64,000 bases of DNA from Sacculina carcini (taxonomy: Eukaryota > Arthropoda > Thecostraca > Sacculinidae). The position numbers were made by a program, and so were the translations under genes. The notes beneath the pieces are model-generated. The model had not been told where the DNA came from. It saw only the letters and a list, made by a program, of their open reading frames with translations, and did no database searches. Of the stretch, positions 1 to 16,893 are shown piece by piece. The stretch is from the NCBI GenBank assembly GCA_916048095.2, contig OU696570.1, positions 4,065,018-4,129,017 of the forward strand. The letters run 5' to 3'. Positions within the stretch are counted from its first letter, which is position 1, and the number at the start of each line of letters is the position of its first letter.

Positions 1-556
1 GCACAATCGTGGGTTGAATTTGATGTTTGTGCGTTCTTTTTTTCTATCGGTTGTGTCTTTTGTATTTTTATTGCCATTATGCTAGTGTTTGTTTGCTGGT
101 GTCAATATACGCGATGTGATGAATTTCACGATCTTTTCCAGCTTAGTTTTCGGCGTTTTATCTCGGTAATTATTTTGGAGTTCACATGTTTCTACTATTT
201 GTATCATTAAGCGTCATCGGCGTGTTTTTTCAGTAAACAAGGTTTGTCGATAAGACTCCAATACTAAACGCATAAAACGTGTATTTTGAGCTCCATTAGT
301 GTTATTGCTGTTAAAGTCAGTGACGTAGCAAGGGGGCCTCACGAGAGCTGCTGGAGACGTTGAATTACTGGTATGTCTGAGTAGCATTTCTCTATGTACT
401 ATTCCTTATTTGCTGTTTTAATCTCAGATAACTAAGCTGAACAGAGATCGAGTGAAAATAAGTAAGTTAGCTCCGTTTAGGTGAGCTTAGGCCCGCACTA
501 TTCTAAGTCTTGTCTTTTCAACTATATCCTCATAAGACTTGTTAATTCCCTCACAG
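1..556. other. left-edge non-coding sequence
   Basis: AT-rich sequence upstream of NUP43. I see no convincing exon, RNA gene or repeat in it. A pyrimidine-rich stretch ending in an AG at 555-556 would serve as acceptor for the exon-like segment that follows. Confidence 0.5.
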
Positions 557-742
557 CCAGGTTGAAATGCGCAGTCTCTTGCGGCTATGTGACTCGCAAG
601 CATACATGCTCGAGGAGCGGCAAGAATCACCCTGGGAGGCAGACAGTCTAGCTCCGCCTCTGGTCAGAGCCAAGGTACATTATAACACCCTCAACTTGAC
701 TATATCTTTTCGTGTTTTGTTTCTGCACAGTGTACTTGCGTC
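557..742 (+). other. possible upstream exon and short intron of NUP43
   Basis: An open segment (557-674, with an ATG at 567) ends in AAG|GTACAT and is followed 54 bases later by a pyrimidine-rich tract and CTGCACAG. Splicing 674 to 731 keeps the frame open straight into the NUP43 ATG at 743 and would add about 40 residues. Known NUP43 proteins begin only a few residues before the first WD strand, so this is more likely a 5' UTR intron or an alternative N-terminus than the main start. Confidence 0.35.
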
Positions 743-6798
<6,056 letters not shown>

Positions 6799-6880
6799 CT
6801 GCGACATTTCCGACGCACGCACTGGCGCCGTGTCGACGACCATTTTCCAGCCAGTATTTCCACAACTAGAATATTACGTC

Positions 6881-6972
6881 TACGAACCATTATGCCTACG
6901 CTTCAATCCCAGCTCTGAAGAGACGCTGAAGATACAAGAGAGTCGGCACTGAAACGTAGGCGTCCTTATCCT
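6881..6972. mobile_element. foldback MITE, copy 1
   Basis: The left arm (6881-6911) and right arm (6943-6972) are inverted copies built on GCCTACG(C/T)TTCA. They resemble the arms of the foldback element at 33596-33726. No ORF. Confidence 0.65.
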
Positions 6973-7466
6973 GGTTCCCTTTCCACAACATTGTCGTTTG
7001 TTGGTTGGTTGCGACGTTCTTGGCGCACATAGCGCATGTTCTGGTTCTCGACTCATTGGCGAGTGGAGACATATTTTGCGCACAAAACGTGCATTTTTTC
7101 AATATCCATGTGTTTTTTTTATTTGGTGATATATTAGCCCATGTGTGTGTGTGTGTGTCTGTATTTACAATACCGGCGCAATTCATTAACGTTCTACAAT
7201 AACGGCGCATATATAAGTTTATACGTAGCCAGCGCAAATTATTGATCCATCCAATTCAATCCAATTCCAATTAATTATCGGCGTGACAGTTCTGCGTAGA
7301 ACAGACCGACAAGTTATTCATAAATCGCATAGGTATTGTGATGCCATGTTCGATTCACAATTTCGCAAGTAGTAACTTGCCAAGTGCATGAATCGAACAC
7401 TCGTTCAGAAAGTGCGGCATTCATTACTGTTTATCAGTCATTTGCGGTGTTTGTTCCACTCACGTG

Positions 7467-7696
7467 CACTGGCGGATACAGAGGGGGGCCCGGGGGCTGA
7501 ACCCCCAAATGTTCCCGTCAAGTATTCATACATAAGAGGTTCACAAAAAGTGGTCAACAAAAATGGTCAATATTTTTGTAGTTTATTGATATAAGCATTA
7601 TCGCAAGGCATATTCGCGCATAATGCGTTTGTAAATGTGTCTACATCATTGAACAAATTCCAGCCCCCCAAAAGTTGCGCTCTGGATCCGCTACTG
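7467..7696. mobile_element. hAT MITE with perfect 8-bp target duplication
   Basis: The 230-bp element has termini CACTGGCGGATACAGAG... and ...CTCTGGATCCGCTACTG, which are imperfect inverted repeats. It is flanked on both sides by CTCACGTG (7459-7466 and 7697-7704). An 8-bp duplication plus CA-TG termini is the hAT signature. No ORF, so non-autonomous. The exact duplication implies a fairly recent insertion. Confidence 0.92.
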
Positions 7697-8000
7697 CTCA
7701 CGTGTTAATATTTTTGCTTACGATTTCACTAGTTACTTGATATTTCAAAACGTGGCTGTAAGTAGTAGTGTTGTAGTTCTGAACGAATTACGCTCGAAAT
7801 GAATACTCGGAAAACAAACACACGGAACGAATGCCTGATCAGCGCCATGAATATGATAACTTCTGAGAACTTCTGGCTGTTGTTGTCTGGTGTGGCTGCT
7901 GGTCTTCTGAGTGTTGCTTAGTTTGTGTGCTCGATGGCGTTGCAGAAACACATTATCGGTTGAAAATCAGCCGCTGTTTATTTTGCTGCACGATGCATTT

Positions 8001-8006
8001 TTTATT
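8001..8006 (-). terminator. poly(A) signal AATAAA for CCDC43
   Basis: TTTATT on the plus strand reads AATAAA on the minus strand, about 220 bases downstream of the CCDC43 stop codon. Confidence 0.6.
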
Positions 8007-8225
8007 GTACCTTGATTGTAACAACTGTGCCAAACACCAAACTGTTGACGGTCGATGTTTCTTCAGGTCCACATTCTGTGAGAACGAGTAATTGCACAAT
8101 CACGTGATTTCTATTCCTTAATCAACGGCCCCCGTACATGGTGAATTGTCAGCATCAGTTCACATTCAAGTATGCAAGTGCTAACATACACAACTTTTTC
8201 CGTGCAAATTGCAACAAACAATTCC

Positions 8226-11200
8226 TCATTTCCGCCTTTCTCCTTTCTGCGTTCTCTGCTTCTCTTTGTCTTTCTTATCCGCCTGCATTTGTTTCTGCTT
8301 TTCTCTGTAAACAACACATGGAACATTGTCAGGAGCACTGAAGTCTACCCCTGGACATTAACTAATATTCGATAATTATTATTGGTCAAAGTTGATTATG
8401 TTCAATCGGCGGAATACACTGACAAAACAAGTGTCAACAAGATTGTTAGCGATATTCCAGTAATGCTTCTGTGATTTGATGCTCTACGAACAATACACAT
8501 TTATCCTTCTGTCCTACCTTCAAATGCCCACGATCATGATCCGCAGACTCTCTATTTCAAGCTAGTTCCTCTATTAGCTAGCTAGAATTCCCCAAAGGAC
8601 TATACGAACCACTGATATATACGAAACTTTACCAAACGAATACAAGCAAGTAAACTCCTTGAAGGAAGATTCCCTACTATCTGAAACATCGTGTGACCTG
8701 AATATTTGACACTGAAACATTTACCTTTTCAATCTAGAACATTTCTTTCAATTTCATAGGAGATATAACCCGCCTCGGTTGGCTCCTGCTGTGGTCATTG
8801 TTGGTTAGAATGAAAAACTCCATCTAATTTCATCTTACAAATTTCATTCTCTTCTTTAACTTACTCATGCAGAGAAAGACGGAGTTATGATACGCTCTTG
8901 ACAGCACAATTCATGATAAGGCCACTCACCTATCCAGTTTGTCTTTCTCGCGTTTGGCCTGCGCCTCTTTCCTGGCCGCTTCTCGACGCTCTTTCTCGGC
9001 GCGCACTGTTTCCTCGCGGTTGGCGTTGTGCACAGCAGCAGGCTGACCGGGACCTTTCTCACCGGTGCCACCCTCCTCCCCGTCATCACTGTCCTCGTAG
9101 TCCGACACCTGGCGGTCGCAACAACGCCCAACACTTAGATCAGTGGTTCCCAACCTTTGTTAGCATTAAGAATGATTACTGAAAATAGAAAAAAAGTGTT
9201 CCAAAGTTGTAAAAGTCCAATAGTTGCTCTCAAAAATTAAAACGTCGCGAAAGTTGTTGCAACAAGTTGTGGTTACAAAAGGTTGGATTTATAACTTAAT
9301 AGTTACCCCAGATGAAGAGCTTCACGGGATCAATAGTCTATGATAAAAATGTTGCACTGACACCAAAATAAATTGTGGGTTTTCTTATTTCTAGAAATGA
9401 TTATGCTTTTAATCAATGACGTAGATTTGTGTAGAGGCTCAGGGGATACCAGTCATGATGCATTAGTGTTCAAAGTTGACTCACTTGGTCAATTGCATGG
9501 GAGCCTCAACCATTTTTGGCCTAATCAATTGAATCAATAAAAAGTATATTACATATAATTGCGTAGAAACACACACACTCGCCGTGTATAGTTACTCTTT
9601 GGTATGCTGATTTTTATGACAATATGCCCAACGAACTGAACTCAGCAGAATTATCGGGGGACATCATTGCATATTCATCCCCCATCCAATTTGTCGGTGG
9701 TTTATATACCCGCCATATCCCCCATGGTTTCTCGTGTAAAGCGGTCTGGAAGCGTGTTTGTTTATTTTGTGTATACGAGGAGGTATTTGTATCTCGTAAG
9801 AGGTATTTGTTGTTTGGTTATTATTGACCTTGGTTTGTCAACGCCTTCATTTGACATTTCTTAAACATTGTAATGTATTCGCATACAGTACACCACTGCA
9901 CCAAAATGACCAGGTGTATGGAACCAATGTGTAAACAATACAAAACTTGACAATGAAAATATTATACGCTGTGCATACAGGTTCAAGACGCCCATGGAGC
10001 ACGAGCGTACACAAAGATGGATATAATTAACTGCTTTGATTACACTCTGTCTACCACAGTGCAGTTGCACGCATCAATGCGCTGTGCCTGACATCTCGAC
10101 ACACATAGACACAGACACCAACACAAGTTAGATACACACACACGTATAAATCGCATTCATATGTATGTATATGTATTATTACAATGTAGTTTTGTACTTT
10201 TAACGCATAATCATGCATCGCAGGTCTTATACTCGATCATTTCACGTAATTAACAAATTCATTATGATTATACTGATTTACAAAATAATGAGAGCAAAAA
10301 GTTCTTATATTTTACGCAATAAATTAATAAAATAATTATAAACCTATTTGTACGTGTGTGTATGTGCGATGCATCAGGGGTGTTGGTATCGTCCTCAATC
10401 TCAGCAATAATTCAGTGTTGTCCACCTCGAATTGATTTGTGTATCTAGCTTAATTTAATTTAAGTAAGTGTTGTCCAATCCAACGATCAAATCGAATCCA
10501 TGGACACACATGGATGCCGAGAGTTTCAATTAAGCAGTCGAGTAAAGACCAAAATTTACGTGAAAGTATATTTTCATAACGGATCTAAGGGTTATTCCTG
10601 GAGGAATCTTCAGTGAGTCACGATGGCACAATTAACCGCTGCCGCCATTCATCTCCTCGCTCTGTCCTATGATTGCTATCATGTATGATTGTACATGATC
10701 GAAACATGACACATACACCAACACAAGTTAGACATTGTGTATATTGGCCGCATTTTTTAGATACACACACACGTATAAATCGCATTTATATGTATTTATA
10801 CATATATTATTACAAGGGAGTTTTGTAATGTGTGTGTTTGCGAGGCATCAGCGGTGTTGGTGATCGTCCTCAATCTCAGCAATTAGGGAAATTGATGGTT
10901 GAGAGCTGGTTCCTGGTTGGTCCCTTTTGCTGGAAATTGATTTATTTCAGTGGTTTTCAACACACTACTCGAAATTATATGCACAGACCGACAAATGCTT
11001 TGTACTATGAGGTATATTGTGACATTTCGTACCTTCAAGTATGATTACTGTCCTAACAGCTTGATATTGACCAGGCGGGAGATAGACCATCCAGTGATCT
11101 AAAGTCCGTTAGATATATGATGGTAGATGCTTACAAGACTAGAACGCTCAGCTGTAGCAGAAATCTGACTCCATCCTCATACATATCGGTCGAGTGAGCT

Positions 11201-14200
11201 ATGGCTCACGTGAATCAGGTAATTATAAAGCCGATTCCGCATTATCTATCTTTGATGGACTTCACCATGCCAGCTTCTCTCTGACCAACAGTCGATAAAT
11301 ATCTGCAATATTTCCAACACATTTTCTAGCCGGTTGAACATGTACATTTGAAACCAATGAAACACGCATTTTGAGGGTGAAACGGTGTTTATTGCAGCCA
11401 CCTAGTGATGACAACTGGAGTGACACACAATGTGAAAGCTCTGACACTTGACAATGTTGATGAAGAAGCCATCATCGCACATATCGCACAACTGCAGCCT
11501 CATGACACTACAATCACCATCTGCTGCGAATGAAGATTCTGACTGGATGTGATCTTGTGTGGTCACAGGCAGATGTGGTTTGAGTGTTTCTTGCTCGGCA
11601 CAAGCCGCACCACTAGCCATTTCTCGGACCTCCTCAGAAATGGTCTCAGCGTCAGACATGCTACACGCCACACTGGCTAATTCAATGTCCCCGTGGTTGA
11701 CATTGTCATTCTTCACACCACTCGACTATGCGCTGGTATCACCGGTGATTAGATCCACTGTCTTATTGTCATCGGTCTTGGTGCTGGTCGCTTCTGCGGC
11801 CTCAATGCCAGTCATCTCACTGATCGGTGCTTCCATGTCGGCGTGACAGACAGTCCCTCTGGACGCTCCGTTGGCACCGATCAGCACATCATCAATGCGC
11901 GAGCCGCTGTATGGATAAGCGCTCGCATCGCTATTGAACAGAATATGCTCAAATCATTGCTGGTGACACACCGGCAGAAACTCGAAAGGAATCGACATGA
12001 GCACTGTGTTCTGCAGCTGTTGGAGCAGAGACTTGCAAGGACATTGGCAGTCAAATCTGTAGTGTAACTCTGATGCATGATGGCTAAACTCCGCACCAGC
12101 ACTCGGCACGTGGACTCCAGTATTTGGTATGTCTCGAATATACTATTTACCGTCTCATTGCCCAATATTGTCTTAAGGCACAAAACACACTGGTAGACAG
12201 TGCATGTAGCATGCGCTGATTCTTCGATCCGTGCCTTCATTGCCCACTAATTCTTCTGATTGGCGATTTTCTTATGCGAGACTCCTCAACTGCAGATAGA
12301 AGACATTCGATTGACTGCAGCAGACTTGCTAGTCCATCGTGGCGCTGAACAAACCCAACAGACCACATTCCGCGGTGTCTTCGAAGTCTTTGTCCTAGAC
12401 CTCGCAGTCCCGTTGAGGCTTGGAAGCAGGCGGCCTACATTTCTCGATGCTTGTTAGTGGCCATATTTGCTGCGTATTTTCTCATGTGATGGGCATAATG
12501 TTCCGGTTCATGGCCGATTTTTTCTGTTCGTTTGAAATGGAAGAATATTCTGGTTTGGTCTTGTATATGTATGTGTAGTGTGTGTGTGTGTTGTGTTGTT
12601 TTGCTCGGAGTAGCGATTTGCCGCTGACATGTCCGTCCGTATACTGTTTTTACAGCGAAACGGTAAACGAAACCCACAAACTAAAATAGATTACCGAAAG
12701 GCGCGCATGGGCATCGCTGCCCCACGCGCGGCTACAATAGGTCGTAACACCACCACACTTCGAACACGACTCCAACCCGGTCACATCTGACCTCACGATC
12801 CACTCTCCCGATCCTCGATCTCACCAGATCACACGATCTATACAGATCATTCGATCTCAGCAGAGAAACACTTTAAATCTATGCATAATAATTCCCCAGC
12901 TAATAGTCGGGAGTATATAAACCTCCATGCCTCATGATCTACACCCATACGTTTAATAATTTAATTTGATCATGGTTAATCCTAAGAACAAACATTACAA
13001 TATTTTCAGCACTGTATTTTAATTATGACAGTATTTATCTACGATATATTTTAGTGGCAAGCAATTATTTCCTACGAACCCTTAGCGAGCCAACAAAATG
13101 GGGTGGCAATCCGACCTTGCGTTGACCTGTTCTCGCTCGTAGTAAAATCCACTTGTTACCGGTCGAAGGCTGCAGTCGTGATCAAACTAAGAACTGTATT
13201 AAGCAGTGAGGAAATAGTCCTAGTTTAGGGATTGAGTATAGCAAAACATTCTGACATGTTAATGTTAAAGGGCAAGGACAATAATACACAAATAAAAAAC
13301 AAAAAAATTTGTAGCACACAATAAACATCCTTGCAGGAAAAAACTCAAATCGTGTATGACTCCTACCAGTGTTCACATACCACGTAAAGGGCCGTGACAT
13401 ACCACACGGTATGAATCATTGTGATAAGCGGTATTACGCGCTGAAACTGGGATAAACACCGCATCCTACCAGCATTTCAACACATAAACATACACACGCA
13501 CGCCGGCCGCCTGCCACGCCATACAGCGCTGAACAACATCATTGGACCGCGCCGACCGAACGCAGACACCGTGTTCCCCTTGAGACACGCAAAGCCGCTG
13601 CTCTTGGATGTGAGCCGCGTCAATACGTTGTGCAGCACACGCCTGCATCCGCTGGGGCGCTCCTGGATGAGCTCGTTGAATGTCTAGGCTGCCAGACAAC
13701 TGCACGTTGTGGAGGACCGCGAGAGACGGCCTGGCTCCGACAACGTACTAGCCTGACCGCTATCCGCGACAACGCCGCCTCCATCAAATTGCGGTAGCAT
13801 TTGTATATGTGTACGTCTTTGTAAATATATACATATCATTGTCCCTCAAAATAAAAACCTAAATTAGCCGTTCCCAGGCGCGCTGTGTGTTTGCGTTTGA
13901 GTATATTTGTGTGTGTGTATATGTTTGTGTGTGTGTGTGTGTGTATGTTTGTGTATGTGTGTGTGTATATATGTTTGTGTGTGTGCACTCACCTCGGCGT
14001 ATTTCTGCAGAACGCTCTTCTTCAGCCAGTCATCACAGCCGGTGGCGACAGAGGCAGCGGCCTTCGGCACTATTCCCAGTCGCGTCTGCTCTTCCATCAG
14101 ACGCGACAGCCTCGTCTCGAAATCTGTCTGCAACACACGACCGACGCTCGCTCACAAGACAATCGATATGCACTGCAATGTGACGGCCCTCATGTGAAAA

Positions 14201-15784
14201 TTCAATGCAATCAACTGCATCGAATGAGCCGTCATTGCCAGATGCGTTTTCATAGCAAAAATCATGCAATTTCTACGATTTTCATTGAGTTTTTGGCTTT
14301 TACAGCGTGAGTATTTGGCAAGTTGACTAGATCAATGATGGTTATAAACTGTCCAATCGGTCAAATCTGTGTTGTCCAACTAAAATCTACTAAAGTCCTT
14401 ATTTCGTAGTCATAAAAATTACCTAATTAAAACACCTACCATCAACGGAACACGTCTTTCAGCTTTAAACAACATCTTACACATTTAAACATACTCAGCA
14501 AAACAACGACCGTTGAATTCAACGATTAATCAGAATCGAAGCTCGGGACATACATGAAGAACACATACATACGTGAAGTCTAGGACTGAGTAGCGTGGTA
14601 ATTTTGTAGGCGCACGTGGGCTAGCCTTGTGCCGCTGTGTTTATACGTTATCATTATTAAAGCTTGAGTTTCACTGCAATTTCGTAGCGGCGCAAATACG
14701 CGCTCGCTATACACTACACACACACTATTTGGTAGAAACATGACACGCACCACCCTAGACAGACATACACACATGGACAGAAACAATCGCCAATGTACAC
14801 GCACATACATTCACTTTTAATCCTATCACGGTGTCCAGTTCAACAAAACACAGTTCCATTACCCTAGTGGTGTGCCTCAGCTCAAGATCTAAGAACACCG
14901 ACGGATTCAGCACATTAAAATACCCACCGATTGATCTGTCTGTGCCAGAGGGGTTTCTGCTTTTGTTTCCGACAAAGCAGCTTGCTTCCATTGTCGAAAT
15001 ATCTCTTGACATACTCCAACAACGTCGACATCCTGATATCACAAAAATGCCGAAAACTGTGAGAAATATGTTTAATGTTTGCATGTTTATGCCTAAAAGT
15101 CCTTTGTCTGTTGTCTCACATCCCTCATCTGTCTTGGCCTGAGTGACGTGATTCCTTGCCGGTTGCCGATTGGCTGGTCGGTATGTAATGGCGAGTAGAC
15201 CAACCAATAGTCAATCGGGTCTGACAATTCTATAAGTCGTCATTCAGCGGTCGCCTAGTGAGCATTCATTATTCAGCAGTCGCCTAGTGAACTTGATCGT
15301 GACAGTCTTCGTTTCGTCAGGGGCGTGAGTAGTGCGGTCTAAAGAGTTGAATGCGCCGTGCTACCTCGTCCAACTTGCCATCGACGTGACTACGAGGTCG
15401 AGGACCGCCCGGAAGACAACTTTTCGGCAACCTAAAAAGTTAGTCGCTCGGGCCAATAATCCATTACCTCACCCCGTTCTCACAAAACAAAAGACAAGAT
15501 GCGGTAACATGACCGTGACAATGAAAATAATCGCATACAAACTGCATGGCTTGGATGTAAGTAGACGTCAAACAGAATCCCTTTCATTAAAAAACTAATC
15601 TCAAATACATAAGCACGTTTTAGCGACATACCGTTATGCCGGCGATTATTTCTTCAAGAGTTTCTTGCTTCTCCTCTTCGGTCTCTTCGCCATCTAGGAC
15701 CCCTTTTATATACTCTGAATAAACCTGATCATCAGAATCAAGCGCAGCAAGTTTTTCCCTCAGCCATACATCGAATACAGACAT
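8226..15784 (-). CDS. CCDC43: CCDC43 orthologue
   Basis: Five exons on the minus strand join to 216 residues (human CCDC43 is about 224): 15632-15784, 14928-15032, 13993-14127, 8930-9108 and 8226-8304. Landmarks are a short N-terminal helical block (FDVWLREKLAALDSDDQVYS, then EEETEEEKQETLEEI-like acidic helix), VCQEIFRQWK in exon 2, LLxxYAEV then an acidic SDYEDSDDGEE tract at the exon 3/4 junction, and a lysine/arginine-rich coiled coil ending in KEKQRTQKGERRK, which matches the conserved family tail. The start ATG at 15784-15782 is the first in the exon. The biochemical role of the family is poorly defined. The gene is head-to-head with RUBCN. Its 4.9-kb third intron carries several repeats and a coding-like relic. 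Confidence 0.9.
9142..9370. mobile_element. relic related to the 1.15-kb hAT element
   Basis: Words such as AATAGTTGCTCT(C/T)AAAAAT, GGATTTATAACTT and CTATGATAAAAA(T)GTTGCA recur in order in the last 200 bases of the element at 33758-34912. It begins with a CAGTGGTTCCCAACC hAT-type end and lies about 30 bases upstream of the CCDC43 exon 4 acceptor. Confidence 0.55.
9418..9735 (-). repeat. dispersed repeat family R1, copy 2
   Basis: Inverse orientation to copies 1 and 3. Shared words include CTGAACTCAGCAGAATTATCG and CCAATTTGTCGG, which match the reverse complement of the 53291-53400 part of copy 3. Confidence 0.7.
10085..10880. repeat. partial direct duplication inside CCDC43 intron 3
   Basis: The words CACCAACACAAGTTAGA, GATACACACACACGTATAAA and GTGTTGGT(G)ATCGTCCTCAA occur in the same order at about 10105-10430 and again at about 10710-10880. 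The two copies differ by indels in AT-rich spacers. No ORF. Confidence 0.75.
11400..12460 (-). pseudogene. coding-like relic, unidentified
   Basis: On the minus strand about 1 kb reads mostly open but with interrupting stops (for example one after a CHQQ segment and one after GDTSA). One frame holds SDAETISEEVREMASGAACA and ends in a cysteine-rich LQLCDMCDDGFF stretch. Its higher GC content and intronless layout inside a CCDC43 intron suggest a decayed processed copy or domesticated fragment. I recognise no parent gene. Confidence 0.4.
13466..13800. other. GC-rich open island in CCDC43 intron 3
   Basis: A stretch of about 60% GC in an AT-rich intron, with long open frames on both strands (minus frame includes AAQRIDAAHIQEQRLCVSQG). 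No good splice sites tie it to CCDC43, and no family is recognised. It could be a pseudogene piece or an unrelated exon. Confidence 0.3.
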
Positions 15785-16893
15785 TATATCATTAAATAAT
15801 AATTAAACAATAAACGCACAACAACCACATGATGCAGTTTTCTCTCTTTAAACGTAATACAGGCGCGCAAATTGTATATTTGATACTTTGAAATCACACA
15901 ATATAAAATTCAGCATTTTGTTTCTCGTCAGTTTAGATCAGAGACAAAATCAATGAAAAATTATGTTAGCCTATGAAATCCGACTTTTTATTCCCCTTCA
16001 ATGGGGGGATTTGAGGTATTGTCTGAACCCAAATGAGGGCTGGTGTCAGTCGTGTCTCAGTGCTGTTGTGATGTGTTTGTTTTGGTTTCTTCGAGCGCTC
16101 ACTTCAGGTAAGTTCAGGGTTTGTGTTTGGCGTGATATCTTCAACAATTATTTTTTGTGATTATTTTCAATTGTGATAACTTATGAGTTAGCGAATATAA
16201 ACTGATCTTCAGCTAAAGAAGTAATACAGATGGTGCTCAGCGATATCGAATTTCCACGTAATAGCGTTTCCACTTCACTCATGTGTCAATTGTAAATATG
16301 AGGGTATCAGATAAGAGGTATTTGTGCATCACATTCACACGGCCTTATTTTGATTCATTGTTTTGTTTGTTGACTTTCTACCTGCTGAGTCACCCGTTGA
16401 AGACAATAAATGTTTTGCCACATTCTTCAAGGCAACTATTTTTTATCCCAGGGGCATTTTATAGTGTACATTCATAGCAAGCTCTATACAAGATATCGAA
16501 GACATATACATCATAAAGACATTATACAGATTATAGGCATTGTACAGGTATTTTATATAGAGTAGAGTACTTATTTTCAGTTCCATGCCATATGCGTGTG
16601 CTTGCGTAATTCCATCATTCAATATTTTTCAATCACAGGCGATGTGCAAGAAATGTGTATAGCGTATTGTATGTATGCACATATTATGTATCAGGGTATA
16701 TATCTGTGTCTTTGTTTATGTACACGTGTGTTTGTATGTGTGTCCGTGTTTTTGTGCTTTTTCAAGGGCACACACGCATATTCACTATCATTCTCGCGCT
16801 TGTGTGTGTGTGTGTGTGCATAAATAGACGTTGTGCTCGGATTCGACCCGTCCGGCTGCTATTGGTCACATCACAGCGCCTCGTGCCAACATC
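15785..16893. promoter_or_regulatory. shared divergent promoter region of CCDC43 and RUBCN
   Basis: Only 1.1 kb separates the two divergent start codons, so both promoters must lie here or in upstream non-coding exons. I see no TATA box or CpG-rich core that would fix a start site. A (GT)n tract and AAATAG at 16805-16829, just upstream of the RUBCN ATG, could also be an acceptor for a 5' UTR exon. Confidence 0.45.

Larger units (their letters stand above)
6799..8225. other. intergenic region between convergent NUP43 and CCDC43
   Basis: Contains both 3' UTRs. Besides the foldback MITE at 6881-6972, the hAT MITE at 7467-7696 and the CCDC43 poly(A) signal I see no gene. A near-palindromic stretch around 7350-7390 may be a further repeat remnant. 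Confidence 0.6.

Noticed and set aside
14033-14310. Plus-strand frames over CCDC43 exon 3
   Set aside because: They overlap the minus-strand exon and a (GT)n tract and show no family match.
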